Of a stretch of 64,000 bases of DNA, positions 37,245-55,845 are shown in pieces. The DNA is from Dermatophagoides farinae (taxonomy: Eukaryota; Arthropoda; Arachnida; Sarcoptiformes; Pyroglyphidae). The stretch spans positions 2,666,001 to 2,730,000 of the forward strand of contig NC_134682.1 of assembly GCF_024713945.1 (NCBI RefSeq), written 5' to 3'. Under the pieces are notes generated by a model. That model had not been told where the DNA came from. It made no database searches and saw nothing but the letters and a program-made list of their open reading frames with translations. Position 1 is the stretch's first letter; each line of letters begins with the position of its first letter. The translations under genes and the position numbers were made by a program.

Positions 37245-38828
37245 ATGTCAAACAGCCAACAAGAATATCATATGATTAATGAAGATACTTTACATTCATC
37301 AAATGTTGTCAATGATAATCATCAGGAATTTTTCCATAATTATCTGGCTTCATCACCATCAGCAACAGCCAATGTAACGCAACCAACGGCAATGAATAAT
37401 AATAATAATTTTCAAACACAACAACGAAATTCTCAAACACCGCTCATCATGATGATGAATAATAAAGCAAAATCCTTTGATCAAGGTGATCTTGATCGTC
37501 AACGTTCACAATATCATGCAGCCATGGACAAGAAAAAAGAATTATTTTTCAAAAATGAAAATATTGTACAGATTTTCGATAAAATATATTCAAATACTGA
37601 TGATAATAATATTGATGATTCATTAACTGGCAACAATAATAATATCATCACTATCAATCATTTACCACCACAGGAAAGAGTGGCTATGAAATATCGAAAT
37701 ATTGGAAAAAATGGTTTACGTGTTCCTATTCTTGCCTTTTCGGCATGGAATAGTTTTAGCCATGTTTCTGAAGAAACGGCCGAAAAAATAATTACAGCAG
37801 CACTTGAAAATGGTGTCAATTATTTTGATACCGGTGATGCATTTGAAAATGGTCGAGCTGAAACATTATTAGGTAAAGTGCTCAAAAGACGACCATGGCC
37901 ACGAAATTCTTATATTATATCGACAAAAATATTCTGGAAAACTGGACCATCGGCTCATATGGGCGCAGGTTTATCGCGAAAGTTTATTATTGAAGCAGTG
38001 GAAGCATCACTTCGTCGATTACAAACGAAATATATTGACATTATCATCGTACATAAATTGGACGCAATGTGTCCAATGGAAGAGCTTGTTCGAACAATGT
38101 CCTATCTAATCAATCGCGGTCTTATTTTTTATTGGGGCACATCACGATTCTCTACAATGCACATTGCCGAAGCTTTCTCCATTTCTCGACAATATAACTG
38201 TCCACCGCCAATTTGTGAACAAATGGAATATCATATGTTTTCTAGAGATAAAATGGAATTACAAATGCTTGAACTATTTCATAAGGCCGGTATTGGTTGT
38301 ATTACTTGGTCGCCCATCTCGTTACAGAATGATGAAGGTATTTCACATATCACTCGAAGACAACAGAACAAAGAGAATCAGCTTAAATTCAATAAATTAC
38401 AAAAATTATGCGACAAACTTCAATGCGATCTCACACAACTTGCGTTAGGTATAATATAATTTGTTTAAAATTTCAAAATTAAATTAACGTTTATCTTGCT
38501 AATCTTTTTTAAAACATAGCTTGGTGTCTACAAAACGAAAATGTCAATTGCATTTTGGTTACTGCAACAACAGTTGCTGAACTTTATCAAAAACTTAATT
38601 CTATTAAAGTATGATGTTTTTCTTAATAATTTTTTTTCGTAATCATCATCATCATATTATTAATCCATTATTCATATTAATTATAAACAGATCTATCCTG
38701 TATTAACTGAAATGGTCAATAATGAAATTGAAATGATTATTGAAAATAATCCAGTAATAAAACGTCAACATCCGAAAACACCATCCATCACAATCGATGT
38801 GGTCAATGTGGAACCGGAATTTGTTTGA
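37245..38828 (+). CDS. KCNAB: divergent voltage-gated K+ channel beta subunit (aldo-keto reductase fold)
   Basis: Three exons, 37245-38448, 38521-38609 and 38691-38828, encode 476 aa. Residues 1-150 are an Asn/Gln-rich, variable N-terminus; from about 152 the AKR barrel follows Kv-beta throughout (KYRNIGKNGLRVPILAFSAW, STKIFW, GLSRKFIIEAVEASLRRLQ, FYWGTSRFSTMHIAEAFS, ICEQMEYHMFSRDKMELQM, WSPIS). Kv-beta subunits sit under Kv1 tetramers and bind NADPH. Compared with mammalian Kv-beta2, Asp85 (here D195) and Lys118 (K228) are kept, catalytic Tyr90 is Phe200, and Asn158 is His270. The loop after WSP, which in Kv-beta2 clasps the cofactor, is about 19 residues shorter. The C-terminal cofactor motif is also altered (LVTATTVAELYQKL for LLGASNADQLMENI). 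Probably a non-catalytic paralogue. The stop lies 122 bp from the convergent DCX-EMAP stop. Confidence 0.85.
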
Positions 38829-38868
38829 TTTGATGAAAATTTTTGTTTGTTTGTTGATTTTTAAATTG

Positions 38869-38874
38869 AATAAA
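38869..38874 (+). terminator. poly(A) signal of the Kv-beta-like gene
   Basis: AATAAA 40 nt after the stop codon, immediately beside a minus-strand AATAAA. Confidence 0.6.
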
Positions 38875-38877
38875 AAT

Positions 38878-38883
38878 TTTATT
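38878..38883 (-). terminator. poly(A) signal of DCX-EMAP
   Basis: AATAAA on the minus strand, 67 nt past the DCX-EMAP stop and 3 nt from the plus-strand signal of the opposing gene. Confidence 0.6.
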
Positions 38884-38950
38884 TCAATTTTTTGTTTCGT
38901 TTTACATTAACAAAAAAAATATATGTATCCATTTGCCATATTTTGCAAAA

Positions 38951-41900
38951 TTATGATTTTGTCATTGTCTTGGACAATTTTGGATATTCAATTAAACGCC
39001 AAACAAAAACAGTGCCATTAAAATTACATGATGCAATAAATGATTCGTTTGGAGCAAATTTCACATCCGTCACGCTACCACCACCTTGTTTATATTGAAA
39101 GTATGATGCCTTTTTAAATGGGAAAAAAATCAATTAAAACGTTACAAGTTGATAAATGGCTATCTAAACTAACCTTAGTATCATAACAGGGATAAGCAAA
39201 TAATCTTATGAAACCATTTTCATCACCAGTAACGATACATTTCAAATTGGGTGAATAATTCTTACAAATATTGATGACATCTTTGAATTTTTCATTATCC
39301 CATGTACCACGAGCATCTTCTAATCCGCTACAAGTGACATTATGCCATTGAAGATTATCGGAAAAACTTGTTACATTTCGAATGTAACGTGTGTTGGGTA
39401 AATCCCCTAAATAAAATAAAATTGTTAATTGATTAATCATTATGAATAGAATAAACTTACATAGTATCAATTCCTGATACATGTCTTCAGAAAATAAACA
39501 AAAAATTTAATTATTGAAAATTCATACAACAATTGAACGCTTACTATCATCAACTGAAGTTAATATGAATTGTGTGTCGATTGACCATTGTAAGGTTAAT
39601 ATTGGCGATGGACCTTTAAGAATGGAAACCTTATCATATGTATGTCCATTATCTCGAACAGGTATCACATGAAGACATCCATCCTGACATCCAGCAGCTA
39701 AAAAATCACCATTTACATCATATGACATACAACCAATGCAAACGGTTGTTAATTGAATATATTGGATTGGTTCACCGGAACCAGAATTGAAAATTGCAAT
39801 TATACCGGTTGCGGAACCAACTGCCAATACTTGACCTGCCGGATGAACGCTAGAGGACATTCCTTGTATCTGATGTATAGAATCAATGAAAAATGATTTC
39901 ATTTGAATTGGCAATAAATAAAATATTACACTTACACTAGAATCCGTTTTCCAAACAAGGCCAAAATCATTCCATTTACATATTTTTCGATCTAACGATG
40001 CCGTATAAATATTGTTATTGTAATCTAATGAACATGTTCGAATGGCCATATAATGACCCTCAAAAATGATCTGATAATCTTCGGTTTCTATAGCCGATCC
40101 TTTCAGGATAAAATTATTCGAAGTTCCAATGTAAATATTCATTGATTCGTCCAATTTCTTCGGCGGTGTAATAGCCGATACCGAACCGCTTATCGATGGC
40201 AATTTTACTGCGTTTAACAATCTAAATTCATTATCATTGACATCCCAGGTTTTAATAGCACCATCTCGATCACCACTAATCAATATGTTCTCTTTGGTCA
40301 GCTTGAAACAAGTTAATTGCGATTCATGACCTTTAACTTCTTTGATGGCAAATTCTAATACTTTATCAACTTCGAATGGTGCCCAAATGGTTAAATTGCC
40401 TTGAGAATCACCGGTCAATAAACTGTTATCCTGGAGAAAAGCAGCACAATGAATAGTTTTAATGATTTTTGATTGCTAAATGAAAATGAGAAAAAAAAAA
40501 TAAAAATTTCATAACGAATGGATAGCTAATTTCAAACCATTTGTAATGCAGTCCTGCTATCGATGGATCGATCTTTTTTGAAATGCCATACAACTAGATG
40601 CATTTTGCCATAAGTGACCACAATATCGGTTTCGGTAGGATGAACAGTCAAACCGTATAGTTGTTCGTTATTGTCCAGTGATTTCTACAATCAAGATTTA
40701 ATTTTTAAAAAAATCATTCAAAATTCCAACATACCGTTGTATTGGCAATATTAATCTTGAGCCTCCAATTCCATTGACTTATGTTGGATTCTTTACCACC
40801 TGTCAACATAAAGAGTGAATTCTAACAAAAAAAAAAAATACTAGATAAGTAAAAAAATGAACAAATTTCTAAACCGCTAATTATACATTTGTCGTGAATT
40901 CCATGTCGATCAGCTCACATTTGTTCGTTAGAATTTTAACCGTTTTTAGCGTTTTGATCGACCAAATACGAATCATCATAGTAGAATTCGTATCATGTCC
41001 AGTTGCAATGTATTCACAGCTAGGATCTACTCTAAGGCTTCGTTCAGGATTTGATTAGAAGTTGATAATCAACGTGCCATCAAATATTGTCTTACCAGCA
41101 AATATCATGTTCATGTTCAGTATAAAATCTTTGTTTTCCGGATTGATGATTCCATAATATGGCAAACACACCGGAAAAGAATGCCAACTCTTCGGTATTC
41201 AAATAGACAAGATTTTGTACTTGTTTACCATTGTAACCGTAGCTTTATTATGGGAAAAAAAATTTGAAAACCATAAATTCTTTGAAAATATGAACTTACA
41301 CTTTGTCTAATTCCAGATAATATTCAGACGTTGAAAGCGTGCCATGCAAATGCTTTTCAATATCACGCAATTTGTTCAGCGCTATAGATGATTTGGCCTT
41401 AGCACCAACGTTAAGATCCGATGGTCCTCGTTTCATTTTTGTTGAATTACTCGATTGATTATTATTGCTGGAAGATAGGACAAAACTTTTGGATTTCACA
41501 GGCAGTTTGAAGGGTTGCTTTTTTATATTAGAAAATAGATTTTCTGATGATTTTCCCGCGCGTATTGTCATCGTTGATGTGTTGAATATTTCATTATTAT
41601 TATCTGGAACTTGTAATCGCAGACAAGGAGTAGGAGATTTCGCTTTTCTTTGTCGCTGGATAAAATTATTGTTAATTGGTGTTTTATGCTGCGATATTTT
41701 AAGACTTTCATTCGATCCAATGGCTTTTCGTTTTAAGATTGGCGTCAAAGTTTCTTGTTTTTGTTTTTGTTTGTTGATTGTTTCTGTTGATCGATTCAAT
41801 GTGGGCAGTGATCGTTTTGAATGCTGACATTGAAATGATAAATCATTTTCGCTGAAGGTACTGTTTGTTTTATAGTTTATATCATCGCTACTTTTATTTA

Positions 41901-43537
41901 AATTTCCAACTTTTTTCTTTGATGTATCGATTCGGGCATTAGGTCGTTTAATCTGTGATATTCTTGAGAGCTTTTTATCGGCTTGTTTGATTGGTCCCCT
42001 AGATATAATTGGTGGTTCTGGATTCAATTTCATGGCACCTCTTGGCAAACTTTTAGTTCGTTTTGGAGAATTTCTTTCCGTTTGTTGTTTTTTCAATTTC
42101 ATTGAATTCTTACGATTTCGTTCAGCTTTAGATTGCTGCTGTTGTTGTTGTTGTTGAACATTGAGATTTTGTTGTGGGCTAATACTAGGTGATACTAGTA
42201 GACCTTCATTTTGAATCTGTATTGAAGTATCGTTGAGCAATTTTTCCACATAATTTTGTATCTGATTATATTTATCCGAAGTAATCTGATCAAGACCAAA
42301 TATTGGTCCTAGACATTGTTGATGTTCAGGTTGTTTACTTCGATCCACAAATAATGGTGTGGACATATCGAATTTTGGTGTTGATATTTTACGTTGATTG
42401 GTTGCTTGCGTTTGACGATTTATACGACGATTTGTAACTTCCGGAGAAAACGGTAAAGTATCATGATTGATTGTAGGGGATATTACCTGATTTGATTGGA
42501 CTGATGATGAGAAATTTGTGTTCATATTGTTATTCAACAATGAATGTGAAATCAATGTTTCTAGCTGTTGTTGCATGGGAAATCCATTGCAGTGATAACA
42601 ATTATTATCGATTGGTGATTGATAGCCTTTCGGTGTAGGTGATCTTGGATACATTGATAATGGTTCATGAGGATATTCGTTATCAATATAGAATAGATTA
42701 ATGTGTGCTAAATCATGTTTTAATTGTGATATACTATTCACCTAAACATTGAAAACCAAATAAATTATTGTAAACAAAAATTCAAGAATTAATTTGTCTT
42801 ACCATTTGACCATTCGATGTGAACATAACTCTTGGACATTTTAGTTGAACAGCATCGCCTAAATCGGTCAACAAAAGATCGAATGATTTTGGTGTTTTTA
42901 AATTTAAAATTACTTTCGAATGAATATCATGGTTTTTATTGTTGACTATCGTAACGGTTCGTATATCACGATTAGGTGTATGAATTATCGTTGTTTGTTG
43001 TGGTTTTTCTATATGACAATTATTATTAATATTTTGATTCAATTTATGATAATGATGATTAACAGCATAAACATTGTTAAATTTTGATGATAATGGACGC
43101 AATAATTTGAGATCATCTTCACGTGCAAACTTGTGCCGGACAGCATTTGTTGGTGTACCGGTAGTTAACCGTTGCGATGGATTAGATGATCCGTATGCAA
43201 AATGAACAAAATTCTTGGAACAGGATATAACATATGTTTGATCATGTTCAAGTTCGTCCAATGATCGAATTAGTTTACCATTTGAAGTGAATATATAATG
43301 AACACCATTTAAAAGGCGAGTTTTTTCCGTTAAAAATTCATAAAATTGTTCAAGACCGGTAAATTCCTTTCCCGGTATAATTGATACGGTCAACTTTGAA
43401 CCGTATGGCCGGCCATTCTGATAGAAATGTAATTTTTTTGCCTTTCGTTCTGATGCCTCACGAATAGCCTTCGAAGATATTGTTGACGATGGTGCTGGAC
43501 CAATATTAAAATCTATTGGCAATCGATGATTATTCAT
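38951..43537 (-). CDS. DCX-EMAP: doublecortin-domain EMAP-like microtubule protein (DCX-EMAP)
   Basis: Eleven exons on the minus strand: 43537-42803, 42741-41300, 41242-41096, 41037-40887, 40821-40735, 40684-40538, 40475-39936, 39869-39545, 39484-39461 (24-nt micro-exon), 39406-39174, 39109-38951; 1329 aa with all phases closing. Two doublecortin domains sit at about 34-115 (KLHFYQNGRPYGSKLTVSI, FTSNGKLIRSLDEL) and 195-270 (VTIVNNKNHDIHSKVIL, MFTSNGQM). A basic Ser/Asn-rich linker of about 450 residues follows. The HELP motif begins near residue 726 (VYGYNGKQVQNLVYL), then EMAP-type WD40 repeats run to the end. Drosophila DCX-EMAP decorates microtubules in mechanosensory and chordotonal neurons and is needed for mechanotransduction, so a ciliary/sensory role is likely. 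The intron at 39935-39870 is 66 nt, in frame and stop-free, so retention would add 22 residues between WD repeats. Confidence 0.92.
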
Positions 43538-45402
43538 TCATTCGTTATTTGGGATTAATCAAAAATTTAAATCAAGAATTAAAGCCATTAATTCATTGTG
43601 ATGATATATAAACACCACACACCATACACACATGAAGCAACTCAGTTTTTTGTATAATCAAGACGAATGAAACAATTAAATAGATATGACGCCAGCCTTT
43701 AATGCAATATACGATGAGAGAAAAATGTTTCATTTCAAATTTATAAAAAAAAAATTTTTGCCCATAATGGTGAAATTAGTCATAGTAGTCAAACACATGC
43801 ACACAAACACACACACACACACACTCACCACGGTTAGTCACTAATGAAATTCGAGCATTTCATACCACAATTCTTATGCATGAATAAAAATTAGAATTAA
43901 CGATCAGTCACAATGAAGAATTTTTATTCTGTTTTTGTTTGTCCGGGTCAGAACACCTGAGACTATCTAACTGGGATTCTGAATTCTAAAACGGTCACTT
44001 CCGTCTGCTAGAATAGAATACTACACTAGTTGACAGCCTTGACAACCGGACAATCTCATTGTCATTGCTGGTCAAAACATAAATTACATTTCATTATAGA
44101 AAAAATTTGGCTACCATGCGACCAAAGAGTTCTTTGTACCCTGCGATGATGATAATGATTGTAAAAAAAATAATCGAACCACTATCACGAATCAAATCCT
44201 TTTTTTCTCTCATTCAACTACAACTTTTTTTTTTGGTATGTAATCCATAAGTAATGAGCAATCATATAGCTTAATAAATTATTGTATTAACAATGAATGA
44301 CGTTTTTATACGATTGATAAAAAGGTAGAAAAAAAAACTAGTGAAGGATAATTAGGAAAAATGGAATTACATAGTACATTTGAGATTGCTTCCATTTTGT
44401 ATATATACAAATGTTATGTATATGTTTGAGAGGTGGATCACTGATAATATGAATGAATGGATGGAACAAAAAAAAAGAATTTTTTTGTTTAGTTTTGTTT
44501 TATTAATCGAATATATTACGCTTATATAGGATTATATTATATTTTTTTTCTCATTTATTATTCTAACGAAATAATTTAAAAAACATGATGACTGTTTCAT
44601 TTTTCCCATACTATTAGGCATTTAATAATTGATGATGATTATGTCTAAATTTTAATGGAATTTAAGTCACTACTTGGAATGAAATTTGGTTATAAACTGA
44701 CTTAACTTTAGATTGACCGATTCTACCATCATTATCATCATTTTCAAATTGTCAAACTAATCGAACAAAAAAATTGTAGCAAATAACAACGTTATGAAAC
44801 AGAATAAAATTCCCAATGGTATCGCCATTTAATTGTATGCCATTCAATGATTAATTGAATCTGGTGAATACAAATCCACATCGCATATGTATTACATAAT
44901 AGTAAGCAATTCGGTAGCCAAAAATTCAAAAACAACAATAAAACACGGAATGAATAAATTATAGTCACCCTAAATCAAGAAAAATATATAAATTCCAACA
45001 AAACAAAAGAAAAACAAATTTCTGATTCTTGAATCAGTTGTGCGTCATCATTATCATGACCATCATCATCATTGTGGTTCATCGATCATGGATTATTTAT
45101 TCAAAACACGAATCTGCCCAAACACACTCTCGAACGTGTGGATGGATGGGTATCTGTAGATGGTTTATTCTCATAGAATGAAAGATATGAAAAACCATTT
45201 GGCCCTGAACTGGGTCAAAGATATAGAAGTCCATTATCATATATCAATGATTATATTTCGTATACACAAATCGTTTTATTTCGAGAAAAAATTTGTTTCC
45301 ATTATATTATCTATATTTTTCTCTAGAACAAAAAAATTAGGTAACAGCTTGATTTATCTACATATCTATCTATCATTATATGTATAGAATCTGCACCCAT
45401 TT

Positions 45403-45433
<31 letters not shown>

Positions 45434-46378
45434 TAAATTCATAACAGCATAATATCAGAATGGATAAATTATAATAATTTGTTAATAATCCTAATATGAC
45501 CAGTAGACCATGCAACCGTACAATATGAATCTAATTAACAATAATGTACCCTATTTATATATGTCAACCATGGATGGTACCATACCGATTAAATCGATTC
45601 TTGAATCATTATATAAAAGATTATCTATAATTTACTATTTTGATTTTTTTTGTTGTTGTACTATTTTCAAATTTTTAGATTCGACACCCACACACACACC
45701 CACACACACTCGATTATTTCAAGTTTTTCTTAGTTTTTCATAATTATTTTATTTGTATCGCTTGTACGGTGTAATGTTTTTTTAAAGGGGATTTTTTTCT
45801 TTACATCCAATTTATTAATATTAATAATCAATTTATTCATATTGATATAAGTAATTTTTAGGAAATTTTTTAAAATTTTGACAAATCGTTAATCATTCTT
45901 GCAATAAATGTAAATTTGGGCGTTTGTGTAAAACAAATTACAAATTATAATAATGTGTGTGTGTGTGTGTGTGATGAGATTTTGAAAATGATGACTACAA
46001 AAATCATTTTTTTCAATAAAACAATCTTAAATATCAAATTGTTAGAAGAAAGTTGAAGTTGTCATTTGAAAATGCGTATAGAAGTATTTTAGCTGAGTCT
46101 GTGTAATTGTGATAATAATTTACATAGTACAAGAATAAAGAATATTTATGAATTATATAGTTAAAAACCAAAGATGATTAGTAATTGATGGTGATGGTCA
46201 CAATGAATGAATGGAGGGATGATGATGATGATGATTATAAAACTAAATGATAGTGGATGTGAGACCAAATTGACATATGCAAACAAGTGGGATGAATGGT
46301 TAATGCAAAAAGGAATCAAAGGAAATTCCTAGATTTTTTGATATCATTAATAAAAAAGAACCTATATTGAAATGACCA
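43538..46378. other. intergenic DCX-EMAP / Mi-2
   Basis: 2.8 kb, the largest gene-free stretch outside the zinc-finger region. (CA)n at 43800-43822 and 45407-45433, (TG)n near 45955-45973. A segment of higher complexity at 43939-44160 is bounded by short inverted TTGTCCGG/CCGGACAA ends. A protein-like open frame lies at 45510-45625. Neither is firm enough to annotate. The DCX-EMAP promoter should lie in the first few hundred bases. Confidence 0.45.
45407..45433. repeat. (CA)n microsatellite
   Basis: About thirteen perfect AC units in the DCX-EMAP/Mi-2 intergenic region. Confidence 0.85.
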
Positions 46379-53472
<7,094 letters not shown>

Positions 53473-53945
53473 TTTTTTCGGATGCAAATACACAAATACA
53501 TACAATAAAGCAACGAGAGCTGTCTGTCCAGAAAGATCAATAGATGCGATATCATTTACGGTGCTACGTCGATTGTCAATTGTAGTCGTTTATTGTTCGA
53601 TTGCTAGCAGCAGAGAAATATGAATGATATAAAACAAAACAACACCATCTATTGACAAGAATTATGAAAATTCTTTATTTAATTTCAATAATGTTCAAGA
53701 TATTATATGCGATGGTGATTTCGAGTAAATATATGAGATATACCCTTGGCCATTAATCAATTAATCAATCAATCATTTGATTCTTTTTTTTTATTAAATT
53801 ATATTTAAAAAGGAAATATATCGTTATACATAAATATTATAGGAATCAAATCGTAGAATATGTACACGTGAATAATTTATATGGAGTAATTATGCAAAAA
53901 AAAAAAATTCATTTCTTTTGAAAATTCTTATCATCATCATCATCA
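53473..53945. promoter_or_regulatory. Mi-2 upstream region
   Basis: 473 bp between the Mi-2 start and the stop of the gene behind it on the same strand. It should contain the Mi-2 promoter and the poly(A) site of the upstream gene; a minus-strand AATAAA is at 53790-53795. No coding exon is seen. Confidence 0.45.
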
Positions 53946-54765
53946 TCATTGGTGAAACTTTTTTCGTGAATATGTTTTTGTACCTAACAATATTGTTGGT
54001 TTGAAATCTATGTCAATGTTTTTCAATATTGATGTTTGATCATCTTTTTCTTTATGATTATTATTATGACTATGATTCTTTACATTAATTGTGCAGTTTA
54101 ATGTTTCGATCATTGAATGATCATGATGAATATCTTTTACATTGTTGATTACAGGAATTTTCTCGGTTGGTCTCTTTTTTGTTTTTATCGATTGTTTCAT
54201 TCGTTTGGATAGTAGTAGTTTTTTACGCAATTGTCGTAATTCTTTTGATGAACTTTGTAGTTCAGAATAATCTATTTGAAAATCTTCGACATCCGATTCA
54301 TTTATACGTTTTAGATTTCTTGTGAAATAAGGATTAAGTTTTGGTGCCAAAAATCTTTCGGGAATTTTTATTAGTTTATCAAAATTTTCACTAAATGAAA
54401 ACAAGAGATTTTTTTTAATCAAAACCGGAAAAATTAATAATTTATAAACATACAAACACATACCTAATTTTGGCGTCACAATAGATAAGCTCGGGCAACA
54501 ATGGTTTTTTATCGACAATATCGTTTGTATTAATCATTTGATAATGCATATCCTCATCGGATAGCATTGTACTTTGATCTTTAACAAAATAAGCATTTCG
54601 TTTTGTTTTCTTCGGTATTATACGTACTTTTGGTTCTTGCACATCTTCCGGTGATAGATCTTTGAGCTGAATAACCATGGTTTCGGTGCTATTACCATCG
54701 ATTTCATCTTTAATACCATCGGAACCGATTACATTTAGCCATTTTTCTTCATTCATAAATGACAT
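53946..54765 (-). CDS. unrecognised 248-aa protein
   Basis: Two exons on the minus strand, 54765-54464 and 54390-53946, joined across a 73-bp intron with a GTATGT donor; the phase closes. I do not recognise the family. The N-terminus begins MSFMNEEKWLNVIG and the first 100 residues are acidic and hydrophilic. The middle has a compact segment, ENFDKLIKIPERFLAPKLNP, followed by DFQIDYSELQSSSKELRQLR. Next comes a strongly basic stretch (RKKLLLSKRMKQSIKTKKR) that could be a nuclear signal or nucleic-acid contact. The C-terminal third is Asn/His-rich and ends in a Lys-rich tail. There is no signal peptide, membrane segment or Cys/His cluster. Codon use matches the neighbours and the intron is typical, so it looks like a real gene. 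It is divergent with DNAJC8, 348 bp away. Confidence 0.65.
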
Positions 54766-55113
54766 TTTTCTTCTTATAATAAATCTTCAATAACAATAAC
54801 AATTAATTTCCACATTGATTTTATCGTTATTGTCATTAAGAATGAAAAATAAATAATTTGATGATAAACAAAACAATATTTAGTCATCAAAACTTTCGAC
54901 TCATATGTGTGATTTTATGTGTGTTTATTTATTCGTGAAAATTCTATATAGAAAAAATTACCATGTCATATGTGAATGTCTCACATGTCTTGCATTTTGT
55001 TTACAAAATTTTCATCGAATTTTGCAGTTTCGATTTTATTGTCGATTCTTGGCCATCATCATTATCGCCTTAAAATTATATAATAATTAAAAATAATTAT
55101 TATTTCAACAATA
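54766..55113. promoter_or_regulatory. divergent promoter region unknown gene / DNAJC8
   Basis: 348 bp between head-to-head start codons, AT-rich. No distinct motif was recognised beyond a short TGTGTGATTTTATGTGTG stretch near 54905-54922. Confidence 0.4.
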
Positions 55114-55845
55114 ATGGCCAGCAGTAGTAGTAGTAGTAGTGGAAATGAATTTAATTCATTCTATTCCGAAGTGAAAACGATTGAAAAACAAGATTCAATC
55201 TATACATCAGAACAACAAATTCAACGGCTTTTACGACCCGGATCAACGTATGCAAATCTAAATCCATTCGAAGTATTACTCGTCGATCCAGATGCATCGA
55301 TTGAACGAATCAAGAAACAGTATAAAAAATTATCTATTCTTCTTCATCCTGATAAAAATCCAAATGATCAAGAACGAGCACAACGTGCATTTGATGCATT
55401 AACCAAAGCATATAAAGTACTTGAAGATGAAAAAAGTCGTACAAAAGCATTGGAAATTGTTGAAGAAGCAAAATATAAATTAAATAAAGAAATTCAAGAA
55501 AAACGAAAACGTTTGAAACAACTGAATCCTTCGCGAAAAGATCCTCGTGTCGATGAAGATGATCCAGAAAAATATAAACAATCATTACGTGTTGTGATAA
55601 TGAAATTATTTGCCGAACAAGAACGTAAACGACGAATGATGCAAGATAAAGTACAAGAGGAGAAAAAACGACAACGTGAAGAAGAAATTGAACAACAACA
55701 ACAAAAAGAAGCCGAAAAAGAATGGCAAAAAAATTTTGAAGAAAGTCGCCAAAATCGTGTAGATAGTTGGCATACGTTTAATAAAAAAGCTAAATTCAAA
55801 CGTAAAGATATACGACCACCAAAACATAAGGCCGAAGGACGATAA
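55114..55845 (+). CDS. DNAJC8: DnaJ homologue subfamily C member 8 (SPF31-like)
   Basis: Single exon, 243 aa (human 253). A nuclear J-domain protein associated with the spliceosome (SPF31). The J domain spans about residues 50-118, with LNPFEVLLVDPDASIERIKK and the Hsp70-activating HPD triad at 78-80 (LLHPDKNPND), then AFDALTKAYKVLEDE. The remainder is a long charged helix (KRKRLKQLNPSRKDPR, then Glu/Lys/Arg-rich coiled sequence). It ends in the conserved WHTFNKKAKFKRKDIRPPKH, close to the vertebrate C-terminus. The N-terminal Ser run comes from AGT repeats. The lack of introns contrasts with most neighbours but is shared with SF3B4. ATG 55114 is the first in-frame start, in AATAATGG context. 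Confidence 0.95.
   Translation: MASSSSSSSGNEFNSFYSEVKTIEKQDSIYTSEQQIQRLLRPGSTYANLNPFEVLLVDPDASIERIKKQYKKLSILLHPDKNPNDQERAQRAFDALTKAYKVLEDEKSRTKALEIVEEAKYKLNKEIQEKRKRLKQLNPSRKDPRVDEDDPEKYKQSLRVVIMKLFAEQERKRRMMQDKVQEEKKRQREEEIEQQQQKEAEKEWQKNFEESRQNRVDSWHTFNKKAKFKRKDIRPPKHKAEGR

Noticed and set aside
55114-55845. Intronless DNAJC8 (and SF3B4) as processed retrocopies
   Set aside because: Both frames are intact and full-length with their own flanking sequence and poly(A) signals, and no A-tail or duplication points to retroposition; intron loss is common in mites.
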